A stretch of DNA of 47,500 nucleotides. Source: Prorocentrum cordatum. Its lineage: Eukaryota; Sar; Dinophyceae; Prorocentrales; Prorocentraceae. Positions 10,870 to 19,470 of this stretch are shown here, one piece after another. The stretch covers positions 50,001 to 97,500 of the forward strand of contig CAUYUJ010015032.1 in the NCBI GenBank assembly GCA_963575745.1, written 5' to 3'. Numbering within the stretch: the first letter of the stretch is position 1; every line of letters begins with the position of its first letter. A model generated the notes under the pieces. It saw only the letters and a list, made by a program, of their open reading frames with translations. It was not told where the DNA came from and made no database searches. The position numbers and the translations under genes were made by a program.

Positions 10870-11009
10870 CTGCTGCTCTTCGCCACGTTCCACTCGCTCT
10901 CGGCGTGCCTGACGAAGTAAACCGTGCGGCGGCCTGCGGCTGCGAGGACGGACGAGGAAGTGGCCCCGGCCCTCCGCTTCCGTCTGCCTTTTGGCCACTG
11001 CCCCTCCAT
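10870..11009 (-). CDS. Histidine-phosphatase (PGM-like) protein, catalytic-loop exon
   Basis: The minus strand reads RRTVYFVRHAESEWNVAKSS. RHAESEWN is the phosphohistidine loop of the histidine-phosphatase superfamily: the Arg-His pair of RHA/RHG is catalytic (R at 10908-10910, H at 10905-10907) and a hydrophobic strand (TVYFV) precedes it, as in the family. The open frame begins with an ATG at 11007-11009 and runs through MEGQWPKGRRKRRAGATSSS before the strand. This start is only a guess: a further exon could lie upstream beyond the (TCC)n tract, and no spliced-leader acceptor is evident. The next exon is at 9764-9911. Broad-specificity phosphatase, PGM or fructose-2,6-bisphosphatase-like roles are all possible. 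Confidence 0.78.
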
Positions 11010-11218
11010 ACCCCTCCTCCTCCTCCTCCTCCTCCTCCTTGCGCCCCCCCCTCCTCCTCCTCCTCCTCCCTCCTCCTCCTCTCCTCCTCCTCCTTCCTCC
11101 CTCCCTCCCTCCCTCCTCTCCTCTCCCTCCTCTCTCTCCTCCTCCTCCTCCTCCTCCTCCTCCTCCTCCTCCTCCTCCTCCTCCTCCTCCTCCTCCTCCT
11201 CCTCCTATTCCTCCCCGC
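11010..11218. repeat. (TCC)n microsatellite
   Basis: Long CCT/TCC repeats, purest at about 11140-11206, directly upstream of the phosphatase-like exon in minus-strand sense. No gene. Confidence 0.9.
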
Positions 11219-11304
11219 GCGCCCCCCCCGAACGCCAGGCGCCGCGTCCCCGCCCGGCCTCTCGCGCCCGACGGCCCGACGTGCTGTCCCCCGCCGTCTT
11301 CGTC

Positions 11305-11615
11305 GATGGGCCGATTTTCCACCACCACTGCCACAGGTAGGAAGGGGAGGAGGAGGAGGAGCAGGAGGAGGAGGAGGAGGAGGAGGAGGAGGAGGAGGGA
11401 AGAGGAGGGAAGAGGAGGGAGGAGGAGGGAGGAGGAGGGAGGAGGGAGGATGGAGGAGGGAGGTGGAGGAGGAGGAGGAGGAGGAGGACGAGGAGGAGGA
11501 GGACGACGAGGAGGAGGACGAGGAGGAGAAGGAGGAGGAGGAGGAGCAGGACCTCCCCATCCTCCCCTTGCCCCCGTCCTGCCTGTGGCAGCAGTGGTGG
11601 AAAACTGACCCATCA
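11305..11615. mobile_element. Inverted repeat enclosing an (AGG)n tract, GATGGGCC family
   Basis: The left arm GATGGGCCGATTTTCCACCA continues to CCACAGGTAGG. The complement of the right arm reads GATGGGTCAGTTTTCCACCA and continues to CCACAGGCAGG. The arms are about 37 bp with a few mismatches. Between them lies about 230 bp of (AGG)n. The same outer motif, GATGGGCCTGTTTTCCACCA, bounds the element at 45543-45704. The target duplication is not clear here. The fake peptide VVVENRPI comes from the arm, not from a gene. Confidence 0.75.
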
Positions 11616-11619
11616 CTCA

Positions 11620-12060
11620 TCCCCTCCCCCAGCCAATTTCAGGCGTTTCGCGAAGATCTTCGCGCCCTCGCGCAGCTCCTCTGCAGACGGACGAACCTCC
11701 GACCGAGTCCGCGGAGCGCGATCCTCTACGCGCCCCTGCGCGGGCCCTGCGGGCGCGCGTCTCCCCTGGGGGGGCGACGCACACATAGTATTAGTATGTT
11801 GGGGTGACGCCAACCCTAGGGTGAAGAGCTAAACCCCGGGAACGGCCCCAAACACACAATCCGTTTGGTCGAAACCCGAAGTCGGCCTCAATTGCGAGCC
11901 CCATAAGTCACCTCGAAACCCGACATTCGCCTCGAAACCCAGAATTGCACAGCAACGCGACACCTGGAGTTCCGATTGGTCAAATCGGGAATTCGTGCTC
12001 TTTCCTCTTCTCTTTCCTTTCCTCTCGCCCTCCGTACTCTCGCTCCGCGGCCCCTCGGCG
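11620..12060. other. Unassigned sequence with short CTCGAAACCC repeats
   Basis: At 11868-11942 short CTCGAAACCC / TCGAAACCCGAAGTC segments recur three times. Otherwise the sequence is unique, and I recognise no gene. Confidence 0.5.
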
Positions 12061-12066
12061 AGGACA

Positions 12067-12089
12067 AACGACGACGACGACGACGACGC

Positions 12090-12146
<57 letters not shown>
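12067..12146. repeat. (ACG)n microsatellite
   Basis: About 26 near-perfect ACG units, the same trinucleotide class as the TCG cores of the 1-7 kb array but on the other strand. Confidence 0.95.
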
Positions 12147-12194
12147 CTGCGCGCTCGCGCGCGTCGCGTGTGCTCCCGCTTTCGCGGATCGATG

Positions 12195-12330
12195 CTCGGG
12201 TCCACGTCTCCAATGCTGTGCAAAGACTGCGACCGGAGCTTTTTCCGACGTCCTTTCGCTCCCGCGGGGGCTCTCGACGGGCTCCTGGCCCGTCAGATCA
12301 CGACCCAAGACGAACAACTGGCCCTGGTGA
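12195..12330 (+). CDS. Possible exon fragment, unrecognised
   Basis: A plus-strand frame reads MLCKDCDRSFFRRPFAPAGA and then LDGLLARQITTQDEQLAL, ending at CTG|GTGAGC, a good GT donor. I recognise no family. The composition is more protein-like than the surrounding repeat-driven frames, but the minus strand is open too. Low confidence. Confidence 0.2.
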
Positions 12331-12552
12331 GCGGGTCGGAATTTCCGGGAGATTCCCGCTGCCACGTGCCGAGTAGAGTAGCCGTTTTCTGCCGCCCCCT
12401 GGTGCACTGCCGCGCGACGTGTCGACGGGAGCAGCTTCTCTTCCGCGCCGTGGCGCTGCCGCTCCGCGCGCCCATGGGCCCTCGCAGGCCTGCCCTAGAG
12501 ACGAGACTCGTAGTGTGGCAGTGCCGCCCCGATCCGTGCGGAAGATCTCAAA

Positions 12553-12650
12553 ACGAATGATTGCAAAAAAACACACACAAAAAAAACAAAAAAAACAAAA
12601 AACAAAAAAACAAAAAAAACAAAACAAAAAAAAACACCAAAAAAACACAC
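12553..12650. repeat. A-rich tract with CA interruptions
   Basis: Runs of A broken by C (AAAAAAACAAAA), unlike the GC-rich surroundings. It could be an old poly(A)-type insertion tail or simple-sequence drift. Confidence 0.8.
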
Positions 12651-13097
12651 GTTCGAGTGGAGCAGTTGTTCGCCCCCCCCCCCGAGGCGTTGCTACGCGA
12701 CAAGCTGGGCGGCACGACGCTAAATGTTCCTTACCGCGGCAGTGCCACGCCCGGAGCAGAGTGGATTTTCTGTTCGCCCCCAGGGCGTTGCCCCTAAGCG
12801 AGTAGAGCGGAGTGTTCTTTCTCGCTCCCTCCGGACGTTCCCACGTGACGAGTAGGGAGTGGATCGTATTGTTGTCCGCCCTTCGGCGTTGCCACGTGAC
12901 GAATAGAGCAGGGCAGTAGTCGTGTCTCGCTTCCCGTGCTTTGCTGCGTGGCGCGTCGAGCGGAGCATATTCTTGTTCGCACCGTGCCGATGCCGCTCCG
13001 CGCGCCCATCGGCCCGCACAGGCCTGCCCTAGAAGTGAGAACTCCAGGTTCAGTGGCAACTCATGAGGGCCTCCCACAACATCTTGTCGGCTCTCGC

Positions 13098-13195
13098 GAA
13101 TCGACGCTAGTCGACGCTGAATCGACGCTCATTGACGCTAAATCGACGCTAAGTCGGCGCTATCTCATCGACTCCCAGACGCTAATCGACGCAAG
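13098..13195. repeat. AATCGACGCT minisatellite
   Basis: About eight irregular copies of a 10-11 bp unit (AATCGACGCT / TCGACGCTAA) lie inside the GC-rich repeat family. Confidence 0.8.
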
Positions 13196-13740
13196 TGCGG
13201 AAGGATCTGTTTCCGCCCCTCGGCGTTTCCACGTGATGAGCAGAGTAGAGCAGAGTAGTTTCCGTTACGTGCCCTCTGTGCGTCGCCGCGCGACGTGTCG
13301 AAGAGAACAACGTGTCTTTTCGCCCCGTGGCGCTGCCGCTCCGCGCGCCCATCGGCTCGCGCAGGCCCTAGAACTGAAAACCCTGAGCGTAACACGGCCG
13401 ATCCGCGCGGAAGATCTCAAAATCAGGGCAGCGAATGGAGCATGTTTTTCGCCGAACTCCCGGGGCGTTGCCACGGGGCGAGTCGAGTAGAGTGCTATAG
13501 TCTCCTTACCGCGGCGTTGCCGCGCTCGGAGTGGTGGAATCTTTTGCTCGGCCCGAAGGCGTCGCCACGTGGCGAGCAAGAGTGGAGTGCTCTTTTTCGC
13601 CTTCCCAGGTGCTGCCGCGCGGCTCGTAGGAATGGACTCGTCTTGTTGTCCGCCCCTCGGCGTCGCCGCGTGACGAGCAGAGCAGAGCAACAGCTCTGCT
13701 TCGCTTCCCGTGCGTGGCCGCGTACCGCGTCGTGGCGCAG

Positions 13741-14155
13741 CCGCTCCGCGCGCCCAGTGGCCCGCGCCGGCCTGACCTGAAACTGATGAGTGTTGAGAAC
13801 TCCGATTGTGTCAGGACTGCCGATCCGCGCGGAAGCGCTCAAAACCAAGGCGTCCAGTGGATAACGATTGAAAAACAGGTGCAAGGGACTGGCGCCAGTA
13901 TCGTCACTTTCGTGGCCTCCTGGGAGGTCCAGCGGAAGTGGGTTGTCACGCAACCCGTCGAGATCTCGTGACCCCTTGTAGCGCTGCGAATTGCGAAAGT
14001 GTCGCCACTTTCGCGGGCGTGCACCCCGTAGAGATCTCGCGGCTCCACGGAGGGGCTGCGAACTGCGCATTTGTCGGCGCTCACACGGGCTCCCAGGAGG
14101 TCCAGCGGAGTGGGGTGTCACGCAAACGTCGCCGAGGCCTCCCAACTCCCTTGGA
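13741..14155. repeat. Copy A of a duplicated segment of about 415 bp
   Basis: It aligns end to end with 17130-17540. Both contain GATTGAAAAAC, GTGCAAGGGA, GGGAGGTCCAGC, GTCGAGATCTCG, GTCGCCACTTTCGCGGGC and GTCCAGCGGAGTGGGGTGT in the same order. The two have diverged by many substitutions and small indels. Confidence 0.85.
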
Positions 14156-14383
14156 ATTCCAGCTCTGGGCGTGGTGCGCAATCCCCGCTTTGGGCTCTGG
14201 GGATTCCGGGCTTTGGCTGGAATGGGTTCCAAGCTCAAGCTCGTTTCGCCGCCCGCGCGTTGCCGCGCGGCGCGTCGAGCGCAGCAATGTTTGTTTCCGC
14301 CCCGTGCCGATACCGCTCCGCGCGCGCCCATCGGCCAGCTGTGAATCACGAGACGGATTGATTCTCGAGGTGCCAAAGCCCAT

Positions 14384-14415
14384 ATATATATGTATATATA
14401 TATATATATATGTGC

Positions 14416-14447
<32 letters not shown>
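14384..14447. repeat. (TA)n microsatellite
   Basis: TATATATA with a few TG interruptions, inside GC-rich surroundings. Confidence 0.95.
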
Positions 14448-14451
<4 letters not shown>

Positions 14452-15253
14452 TTCACCCTGAGCCCTCTACCCTGAGAGAACGCTCGGAAATAGGAACGTG
14501 CGCAGGGTGTGGCGCGCCACACCTGGCCACGCCTCTATGTCTGGACAGAACTCTGGGTGTGGCCGTGCAGCCTGTCCTCCGCGCGAGAGGTCTCAAACTG
14601 ACGGCATCGAACGGGGCATGTCTCGCCGCCGAGGCGTTGCTACGCGACGGGTCGAATGGAATCCTTCTGTCCCCCCGCGGCGTTGCCATGTCCGGAGTGG
14701 AGTAGCTGTTTCGCCCCCATGGCGTTGCCTCTTGGCGAATAGGAGGGGGATCATACCTTTGTCCGCCACTCAGCGTTGCCGCGTAACGAATAGAATAGAT
14801 GAATAATTTAGATTCGCATCCCGTGCGTTGCCGCGTGGCGCGTCGAGCGGAGCAATTTCTTTTCGCCCCGTGGCGTTGCCGCTCCGCGCGCCCATCGGCC
14901 CGCGCAGGCCTGCCCCAGAATTGAGAGCTCTGAATGTGTGTCAATGCGGCTGATCCGCGCAGAAGACTTTCAAATCAGGGCATCGAGTGTAGCATTTTTT
15001 CGCCCCCCGCCCCACCCCACCTCAGAGGCGTTGCCACGCGGCGAGTCGAGTGGAATGCTATCTGCTCCTCCCCGCGGCGTTGCCGCGCCACGCCCGGAGC
15101 AGGGAGGATCTTGTCTTCGCCGCCGAGGCGGTGCGGCGTGGCACGCCGAGCGGAGTGCTATGCTCTCGCCCCCCCCCCCCAGGCGTTGCCACACGGCGAG
15201 TCGGAGTGGATTCGTAACTTCGTCCGCCGCTCGGCGCTGCCACGCGACGCGTA

Positions 15254-15584
15254 GGGTCGGGCTTGATCGGAGAGGACACGCGATAGGGCGACGATATCTA
15301 TACATATCCACTGCTCCCGGCCAGGCCAATCCTGGGCCCAAGAGCTGTGTATACGCCCTCCTGGCTTGGCCAGGGAGGCATATACACCGCTCCTGGGCCC
15401 AGGATGGGCCTGGCCAGGAGCAGTGGATATGCATAGATCTCGTCGCCCCAACGCGAGGGGACACGAGCACCCTCCGAGGGCCACGTCGCCACAGGAATGA
15501 AGGAGAAGCACGGGGTTCGCGAGACACGGGGCACGACGGGCGCCCTGGATCTGGCGGGGTCGACCTACTCATCCGGGCCGACTG
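15254..15584. mobile_element. Decayed TA-family element carrying a nested foldback
   Basis: It matches 26496-26649 in order: GTCGGGCTTGATCGGA, GGACACGCGA, GGGGACACGAGCACCC, TCCGAGGGCCAC, GGGTCGACCTACTCATCCGG and the end CCGACTG. TA lies just left of the start (15252-15253); the right flank reads TG, so that side of the duplication has decayed. Relative to the other copy it contains an extra 173 bp: the nested element at 15284-15450 plus its 6-bp duplication. Confidence 0.8.
15284..15450. mobile_element. 167-bp long-hairpin (foldback) element with 6-bp target duplication
   Basis: The two halves are inverted copies of about 75 bp: TAGGGCGACGATATC at the left, and the complement of the right end is TGGGGCGACGAGATC. 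Central arms such as CCACTGCTCC, GGCCAGGCC and CCTGGGCCCA are mirrored. ACGCGA flanks both sides (15278-15283 and 15451-15456). The related element at 26496 has the uninterrupted sequence ACACGCGAGAGGACAC at this point, which confirms the insertion. Confidence 0.9.
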
Positions 15585-15610
15585 TGGAGCGGAGCATGCG
15601 GGTCGGGAAA

Positions 15611-15854
15611 ATGACCACAGCCACAGCTTCTTGTTTGCGCCGCCTTCTATGACTACCTACCAGACCACCCCGACCCAACCCGAAGACCTGAATTTCGGGT
15701 TGGGGGGGGTATGGGCTCCATATGTGTTTTTTCGATGTTCCCGGACCCCCCCCCACTAGAAATCGAGGGTAAATCCGAGCCTTCGGGTTGGGTTGGGGTG
15801 GTTTGGTGGGTGGTGATTCTAGCTGGCCGAAAAAGAAGCAGTGGTTGTGGTCAT
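15611..15854. mobile_element. Inverted-repeat element, ATGACCACA ends
   Basis: Left arm ATGACCACAGCCACAGCTTC; the complement of the right arm is ATGACCACAACCACTGCTTC. Further in, CCACCCCGACCCAACCCGAA on the left mirrors CCACCCCAACCCAACCCGAA on the right. The arms extend about 80 bp with mismatches. No clear target duplication. Confidence 0.8.
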
Positions 15855-15875
15855 CTGCCTGGTGCCAAGTTTAAC

Positions 15876-15953
15876 GAAATGACCACAACCACTGCTTTGT
15901 TTCTGCTGGCTGGGAGGCGGCAACAGAAGAAAAGCAGTGGTCGTGGTCATTTC
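15876..15953. mobile_element. 78-bp hairpin with the same ATGACCAC ends
   Basis: GAAATGACCACAACCACTGC at the left is mirrored by GAAATGACCACGACCACTGC read from the right, with only a short loop between arms of about 35 bp. It lies 21 bp from the larger relative, so it may be a deletion derivative or a tandem insertion. Confidence 0.85.
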
Positions 15954-16129
15954 CCCGTCCCGTAGAGCAGCAGTCTCGCGTCGCCCCGTGCGTGTCGAGG
16001 GAACCCCCCCCGCGCGCTGCCGCACGACGTGCCGAAAGGGGAGCAGCTTATGCGCGGCCCGCGCCGCGGCGCCTTTTGCCCGCTCCGTGCGCCCGCCGGC
16101 CCTCGCAGGCCTGCTCCGCAGCACTGAAA

Positions 16130-16587
16130 CTGGCAATCGCTCGGACGTCCATCCTCCTCCTCCCTCGCTCCTCCTCCTCCCTCCTCTTCCTCCTCCCTCC
16201 TCCTCCTCCTCCTCCTCCTCCTCCTCCTCCCTCCTCCTCCTCCCCTCCCTCCTCCTCCCCTCCTCCTCCTCCTCCTCCTCCTCCTCCTCCTCCTCCTCCT
16301 CCTCCTCCTCCTCCTCCTCCTCCTCCTCCCTCCTTCTCCTCCTCCTCCTCCTCCTCCTCCTCCTCCTCCTCCTCCTCCTCCTCCTCCTCCTCATTGTTCC
16401 TCCTCACTGTTCCTCCGCGTGCTTTCTTTGCCCGCCTGTTTTTCCTCCCCGACAACCCCAGCCGCGGCTCCCCGACACCCCCAGCCGCTTTTTTTTGTTT
16501 CGTGCGTGGTTTTGTCGCCAAATGATCAAGGATGCTCCTCGATGGTCCTCGCCGAAGGAAGAATGCACACGTCCGAGCGATGCCGAG
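16130..16587. mobile_element. Inverted-repeat element enclosing a (TCC)n tract
   Basis: The left end CTGGCAATCGCTCGGACGT and the complement of the right end CTCGGCATCGCTCGGACGT match at 16 of 19 bases. GAAA flanks both sides (16126-16129 and 16588-16591). The sequence on either side rejoins into the GC-rich family motif seen intact at about 13370. Most of the interior (about 16150-16395) is (TCC)n. Its right third resembles 25240-25330. Confidence 0.7.
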
Positions 16588-16670
16588 GAAAACTCTGAGC
16601 GTGGCAGTGCGGCCGGTCCGCGCGGCAGATCTCGAAATCAGGGCATCGAGTGGAGAACTGGGCTGCCTCG

Positions 16671-16775
16671 ATACGCAACACGCGACACATAGCGTATGGA
16701 TACGGAGCTCAACACGTGGACGGAACACGCAAGTCAGCCAACACGCAACATATCGACACGGACGTTTTCAGCACG
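16671..16775. repeat. Dispersed repeat shared with 47365-47500
   Basis: TGCCTCGATACGCAACACGC, CGACACATAGCGT, GATACGGAGC, CCAACACGCA and CGACACGGACG occur in the same order as at the right edge of the window. Confidence 0.7.
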
Positions 16776-17129
16776 GTACGTGTTGCGTTTCAAAACGGGC
16801 GTATGGAGGCAGCTCTGGTGGAGCATGCTTTGCGCCCAACTCCCAGGGCGTTGCCACGCGGCGTGTCGAGCGGAAAGCTATATCTGCTCCTCCCCGCGGC
16901 GTTGCCGCGACCCGAGTAGAGTCGAGCGGAATATGTTCCGCCCCGAGGGCGTCGCCACGCGGCGAGTAGAGTGGAGTGTTTGTGACGAGTAGGAGGGGAA
17001 TCGCATTTGTTTGCTTACCTCGACGTTGCTACGTGACGAAAGTAATCGATTCATCATGTAGTTTCGCTTCCCGTGCGGTGCCGCGTGGCGTGTCGAACGG
17101 ACTAATTTCTTTTCGCACCGCGGCGATGC

Positions 17130-17540
17130 CGCTCCGCGCACCCATCGGCCCGCGCAGGCCTGCCCTAGAATTAGGAACTCCGAGTGTGTCAGGACTGCCG
17201 ATCCGCGCGGAAATTCTCAAAGTCAGGGCGTCCAGTGGATAGTGATTGAAAAACCGGTGCAAGGGAGTTGCGCCATTATCGTCACTATCGTGGGCTCCTG
17301 GGAGGTCCAGCAGGAATGCGTTTGCACGCGCAACCTGTCGAGATCTCGCGGCTTCTTGGAGCGCTGCGAATTGCGCAAGTGTCGCCACTTTCGCGGGCTG
17401 GGGTGCCACGCAAATCCCGTAGGGATCTCGTGGCTCCCCCGGGGGGCTGCGAACTGCACAATTGACGGCGCTCAAGTGGCATCCTGGGAGGTCCAGCGGA
17501 GTGGGGTGTTACGCAAACCTTGTCGAGACCTCGCGCTTCT
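17130..17540. repeat. Copy B of the duplicated segment
   Basis: The partner of 13741-14155. Both copies begin in the GCCGCTCCGCGC(G/A)CCCAT motif and run into the GTCCAGCGGAGTGGGGTGT segment, so the duplication includes one unit of the GC-rich family plus about 300 bp of different sequence. Confidence 0.85.
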
Positions 17541-17880
17541 CTTGTAATTCTGGTCCTGGGCGTGGAGTTATGGGTTCGCCTGTCGATCACCCGCTGGAGC
17601 GACCAGCCGAGGTGGGGAGGCTGGTGCTGCTGCTGATCGTGCTGCGGCTGACCGTGCTGCCGCTGATGCGGCTGCTGCTCCTCGCCTTCCCAGGGCGAAG
17701 AGGAGGGCACGATACCATTGGCTCTGGGCACGTTCCAAGAACTCTGGAACATCTTTCGGCCCGCGCTTCTGCAACCCGTGTGGAACACCCGGCAATCTTG
17801 GAAACCCTGGAAGTTCTGGCACGCATCATTCCCGTGACCTCTCCCTCTTCTGACCTTCCCTCCTCCCCCGAGCACCAGGA
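17541..17880 (-). other. Unassigned, possible retroelement remnant
   Basis: Minus-strand frames here are Gln/His-rich (from CAGCAGC-like repeats at 17625-17690) or read LPGFPRLPGVPHG-like repeats. The segment lies just downstream, in minus sense, of a copy of the LINE leader repeat (17885-18055), so it may be a decayed retroelement start. No domain is recognised. Confidence 0.3.
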
Positions 17881-17884
17881 TTCG

Positions 17885-18055
17885 GCGTTGGACAAACCTC
17901 CCTTTAGTAAACCTCCCTTTAGTGAAAACGGCCTGGGACCGAAACCGACTGACCTGGACCCGCAAAAATGACGGCCGCGACGTCCTCCCGCGAACCGAAA
18001 ACGGCCGATTCACTAATCGACGTGTCAGGGTAGGAGGTCCGTCCACCCCCGAAGG
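17885..18055 (-). repeat. Copy of the LINE 5' leader repeat
   Basis: The minus strand reads CCCTGACACGTCGATTAGTG, then a GACGTCGCGGCCGTCATTTT segment. The same two blocks in the same spacing occur at 46915-46985, directly downstream of the spliced-leader relic. No leader relic is recognisable here upstream of the shared block. CTTTAGTAAAC / CTTTAGTGAAA repeats lie at its left edge. Confidence 0.7.
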
Positions 18056-18262
18056 ATGCACAATTCGACTCAGCACCCCGTTGTATCCCACTGGCAGGCA
18101 GCCCGGGAGCACGAGATCGGCGAGGTGAGCTCGCCTCGAGGGTCTGCCAGGGGGCTGCCACGTCACGGCCGCCCCGCGGGCGCCGGGCGCGGCCGGGAGG
18201 AGAGCGGGCTCGTGTCACCGCACGGGGCGATGCGCAGGCAAGGAACACACCAACACCTAGGC

Positions 18263-18417
18263 TTAAGTCGGGCGTGTCCCCCTACAGGGGTATTTTCGAC
18301 GGAAAAAATATTCAAAACATATTCCCAAATGGTCAGAACATACCCCAAAAGTAGTCTCCAGACTATTTTTTGACTATTTTTTGATCTTCTCCCTGTAGAG
18401 GGACAGGCCCGACCTAG
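18263..18417. mobile_element. 155-bp GTCGGGC miniature element, 8-bp target duplication
   Basis: It begins TTAAGTCGGGCGTGTCCCCC then TACAGG. The complement of its end begins CTAGGTCGGGCCTGTCCCTC then TACAGG. The flanks ACCTAGGC (18255-18262) and ACCTGGGC (18418-18425) are an 8-bp duplication with one mismatch. The interior is AT-rich. On the minus strand, CAG|GTCTAGGTCGGG at one edge and GCCTAG|GT at the other would splice as GT-AG and restore the pre-insertion sequence exactly. Confidence 0.9.
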
Positions 18418-18425
18418 ACCTGGGC

Positions 18426-18670
18426 CAAGCGTGGACGTCGACGATGACGAGGAGGGAGGCCCTGCCCCTCGTTCTCTCCCGATCGCAGCCGCGGCCTGCC
18501 ATCGCTTCGAGCTGGAGGAGCTGGAACGTGATCTCCAGAGACGCGGCCTTCGACTCCAGCTTCCGGGTGACGACGCTGAAGTGGCGCTGTCGCTCTCTCC
18601 CCTGCCCCGCTGCGGTGGCTGGTGTCGACTGGCAGCCACTGCCGCTCCATTGTCTACCCTCTCCTGCTTC
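18426..18670 (+). CDS. Possible exon next to the 18263 element, unrecognised
   Basis: A plus-strand frame reads MDVDDDEEGGPAPRSLPIAA, then FELEELERDLQRRGLRLQL. It is acidic then amphipathic and more protein-like than the neighbouring frames. If the element at 18263 is removed conceptually together with one target copy, this frame continues upstream without a stop for at least 70 bp. The minus strand is also open, no domain is recognised, and GC-rich DNA keeps frames open by chance. Confidence 0.22.
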
Positions 18671-18721
18671 GCCCCCTCCCCCTCCTCGCTCCTCCGCTTG
18701 CCGATTCTGCTGCTCGTCACA

Positions 18722-18786
18722 CTCCCCCTCCTCCTCCTGCTCCTCCTCCTCCTCCTCCTCCGCCTCCTCCTCCTCCTCCGCCAGCC
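18722..18786. repeat. (CTC)n microsatellite
   Basis: Short CTC/TCC repeat within otherwise unique GC-rich sequence. Confidence 0.85.
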
Positions 18787-18917
18787 TCCGCCTCTCAACC
18801 TCCCTCCCCCGAGATCCGACGCGGCGAACAACATGCGACATCGCAAAACATCGCGACTAGAGCCCCAGGCTCCCTCTTTCTGCGGCCTCACTCGAAGCGG
18901 ATCGGGCTGATACGTCG

Positions 18918-19122
18918 TGGATCTCCTGACCCGGGTCACTCCAGACCCGGGTCAGTCAAGCCTTGCAGAATCCTGCGCGATCCTGTAAGATCCTGCACCC
19001 AAGCCCGGGTCAGTGCGAAGGATCCTGCAAAATCCTGCGGGATCCTGCACCCAAGTCAATGCGACCCTGGCCCTGCAGGATCAAACCCGGGTCAATGCGA
19101 TCCTGGCCCTGCAGGATCCCTA
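18918..19122. repeat. GATCCTGCA / GACCCGGGTCA minisatellite
   Basis: Interleaved copies of (G)ATCCTGCA and ACCCGGGTCA(G/A)TGCGA. The second half forms two clear units of about 37 bp containing CCTGGCCCTGCAGGATC. Confidence 0.85.
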
Positions 19123-19254
19123 TACCCCCGTTTGCACTGACCCCCGCCTCAAGGCTCCCGAATATGGTCTTGGGGCCCGAAACCGGGCACACACGCCCAG
19201 CGTGAAGAAATGCAGCGCCCGGATCTCAGGGGCTCCTCTCCTCTCCTGTGCAGG

Positions 19255-19470
19255 AGAGCCCAGAATCGGATCGACAAGTCGGATCGGCGATCGAAGAGGA
19301 TCGGATCGGCGGAAATCGGCAACCGAGCCGTGAAAAGTCGAATCGGCAAGCATCGGCAGGCTAGTGGACATCAACTGACAATCGGATCCCAATTCCGAAT
19401 CCGAAGATGGAACGAATCGGAATCGGCATCCATCGAAGTCGGATCGAACCGCATCGGAGGAATCGAAATG
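19255..19470. repeat. Degenerate GAATCGG / GGATCGG repeats
   Basis: The 6-8 bp words GGATCGGC, GAATCGGC and GATCGAA recur irregularly over about 200 bp. No gene. Confidence 0.7.

Larger units (their letters stand above)
12420..17240. repeat. Degenerate GC-rich repeat family (GCGTTGCC / GCCGCTCCGCGCGCCCAT units)
   Basis: Two motifs recur. The first is GCGTTGCC followed by an (A/G)CG(C/T)G(A/G)CGAGTAGAGTGGAGT-like stretch, dozens of times. The second is GCCGCTCCGCGCGCCCAT followed by CGGCCCGCGCAGGCCTGCCC(TAGAA), then a GATCCGCGCGGAAGATCTCA-like stretch and CAGGGCATCGAGTGGA. Second-motif copies or partial copies start near 12458, 12989, 13336, 13740, 14310, 14550 (partial), 14878, 16080, 16590 (partial) and 17128. 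Several mobile elements are inserted in the family. Open frames through it are rich in Arg and Pro on both strands and share no protein motif. Confidence 0.8.

Noticed and set aside
11305-11340. Peptide VVVENRPI seen at both 11.3 and 45.6 kb as a conserved protein motif
   Set aside because: It is encoded by the inverted-repeat arms of a mobile element family, and each locus reads it on both strands because of the inversion.
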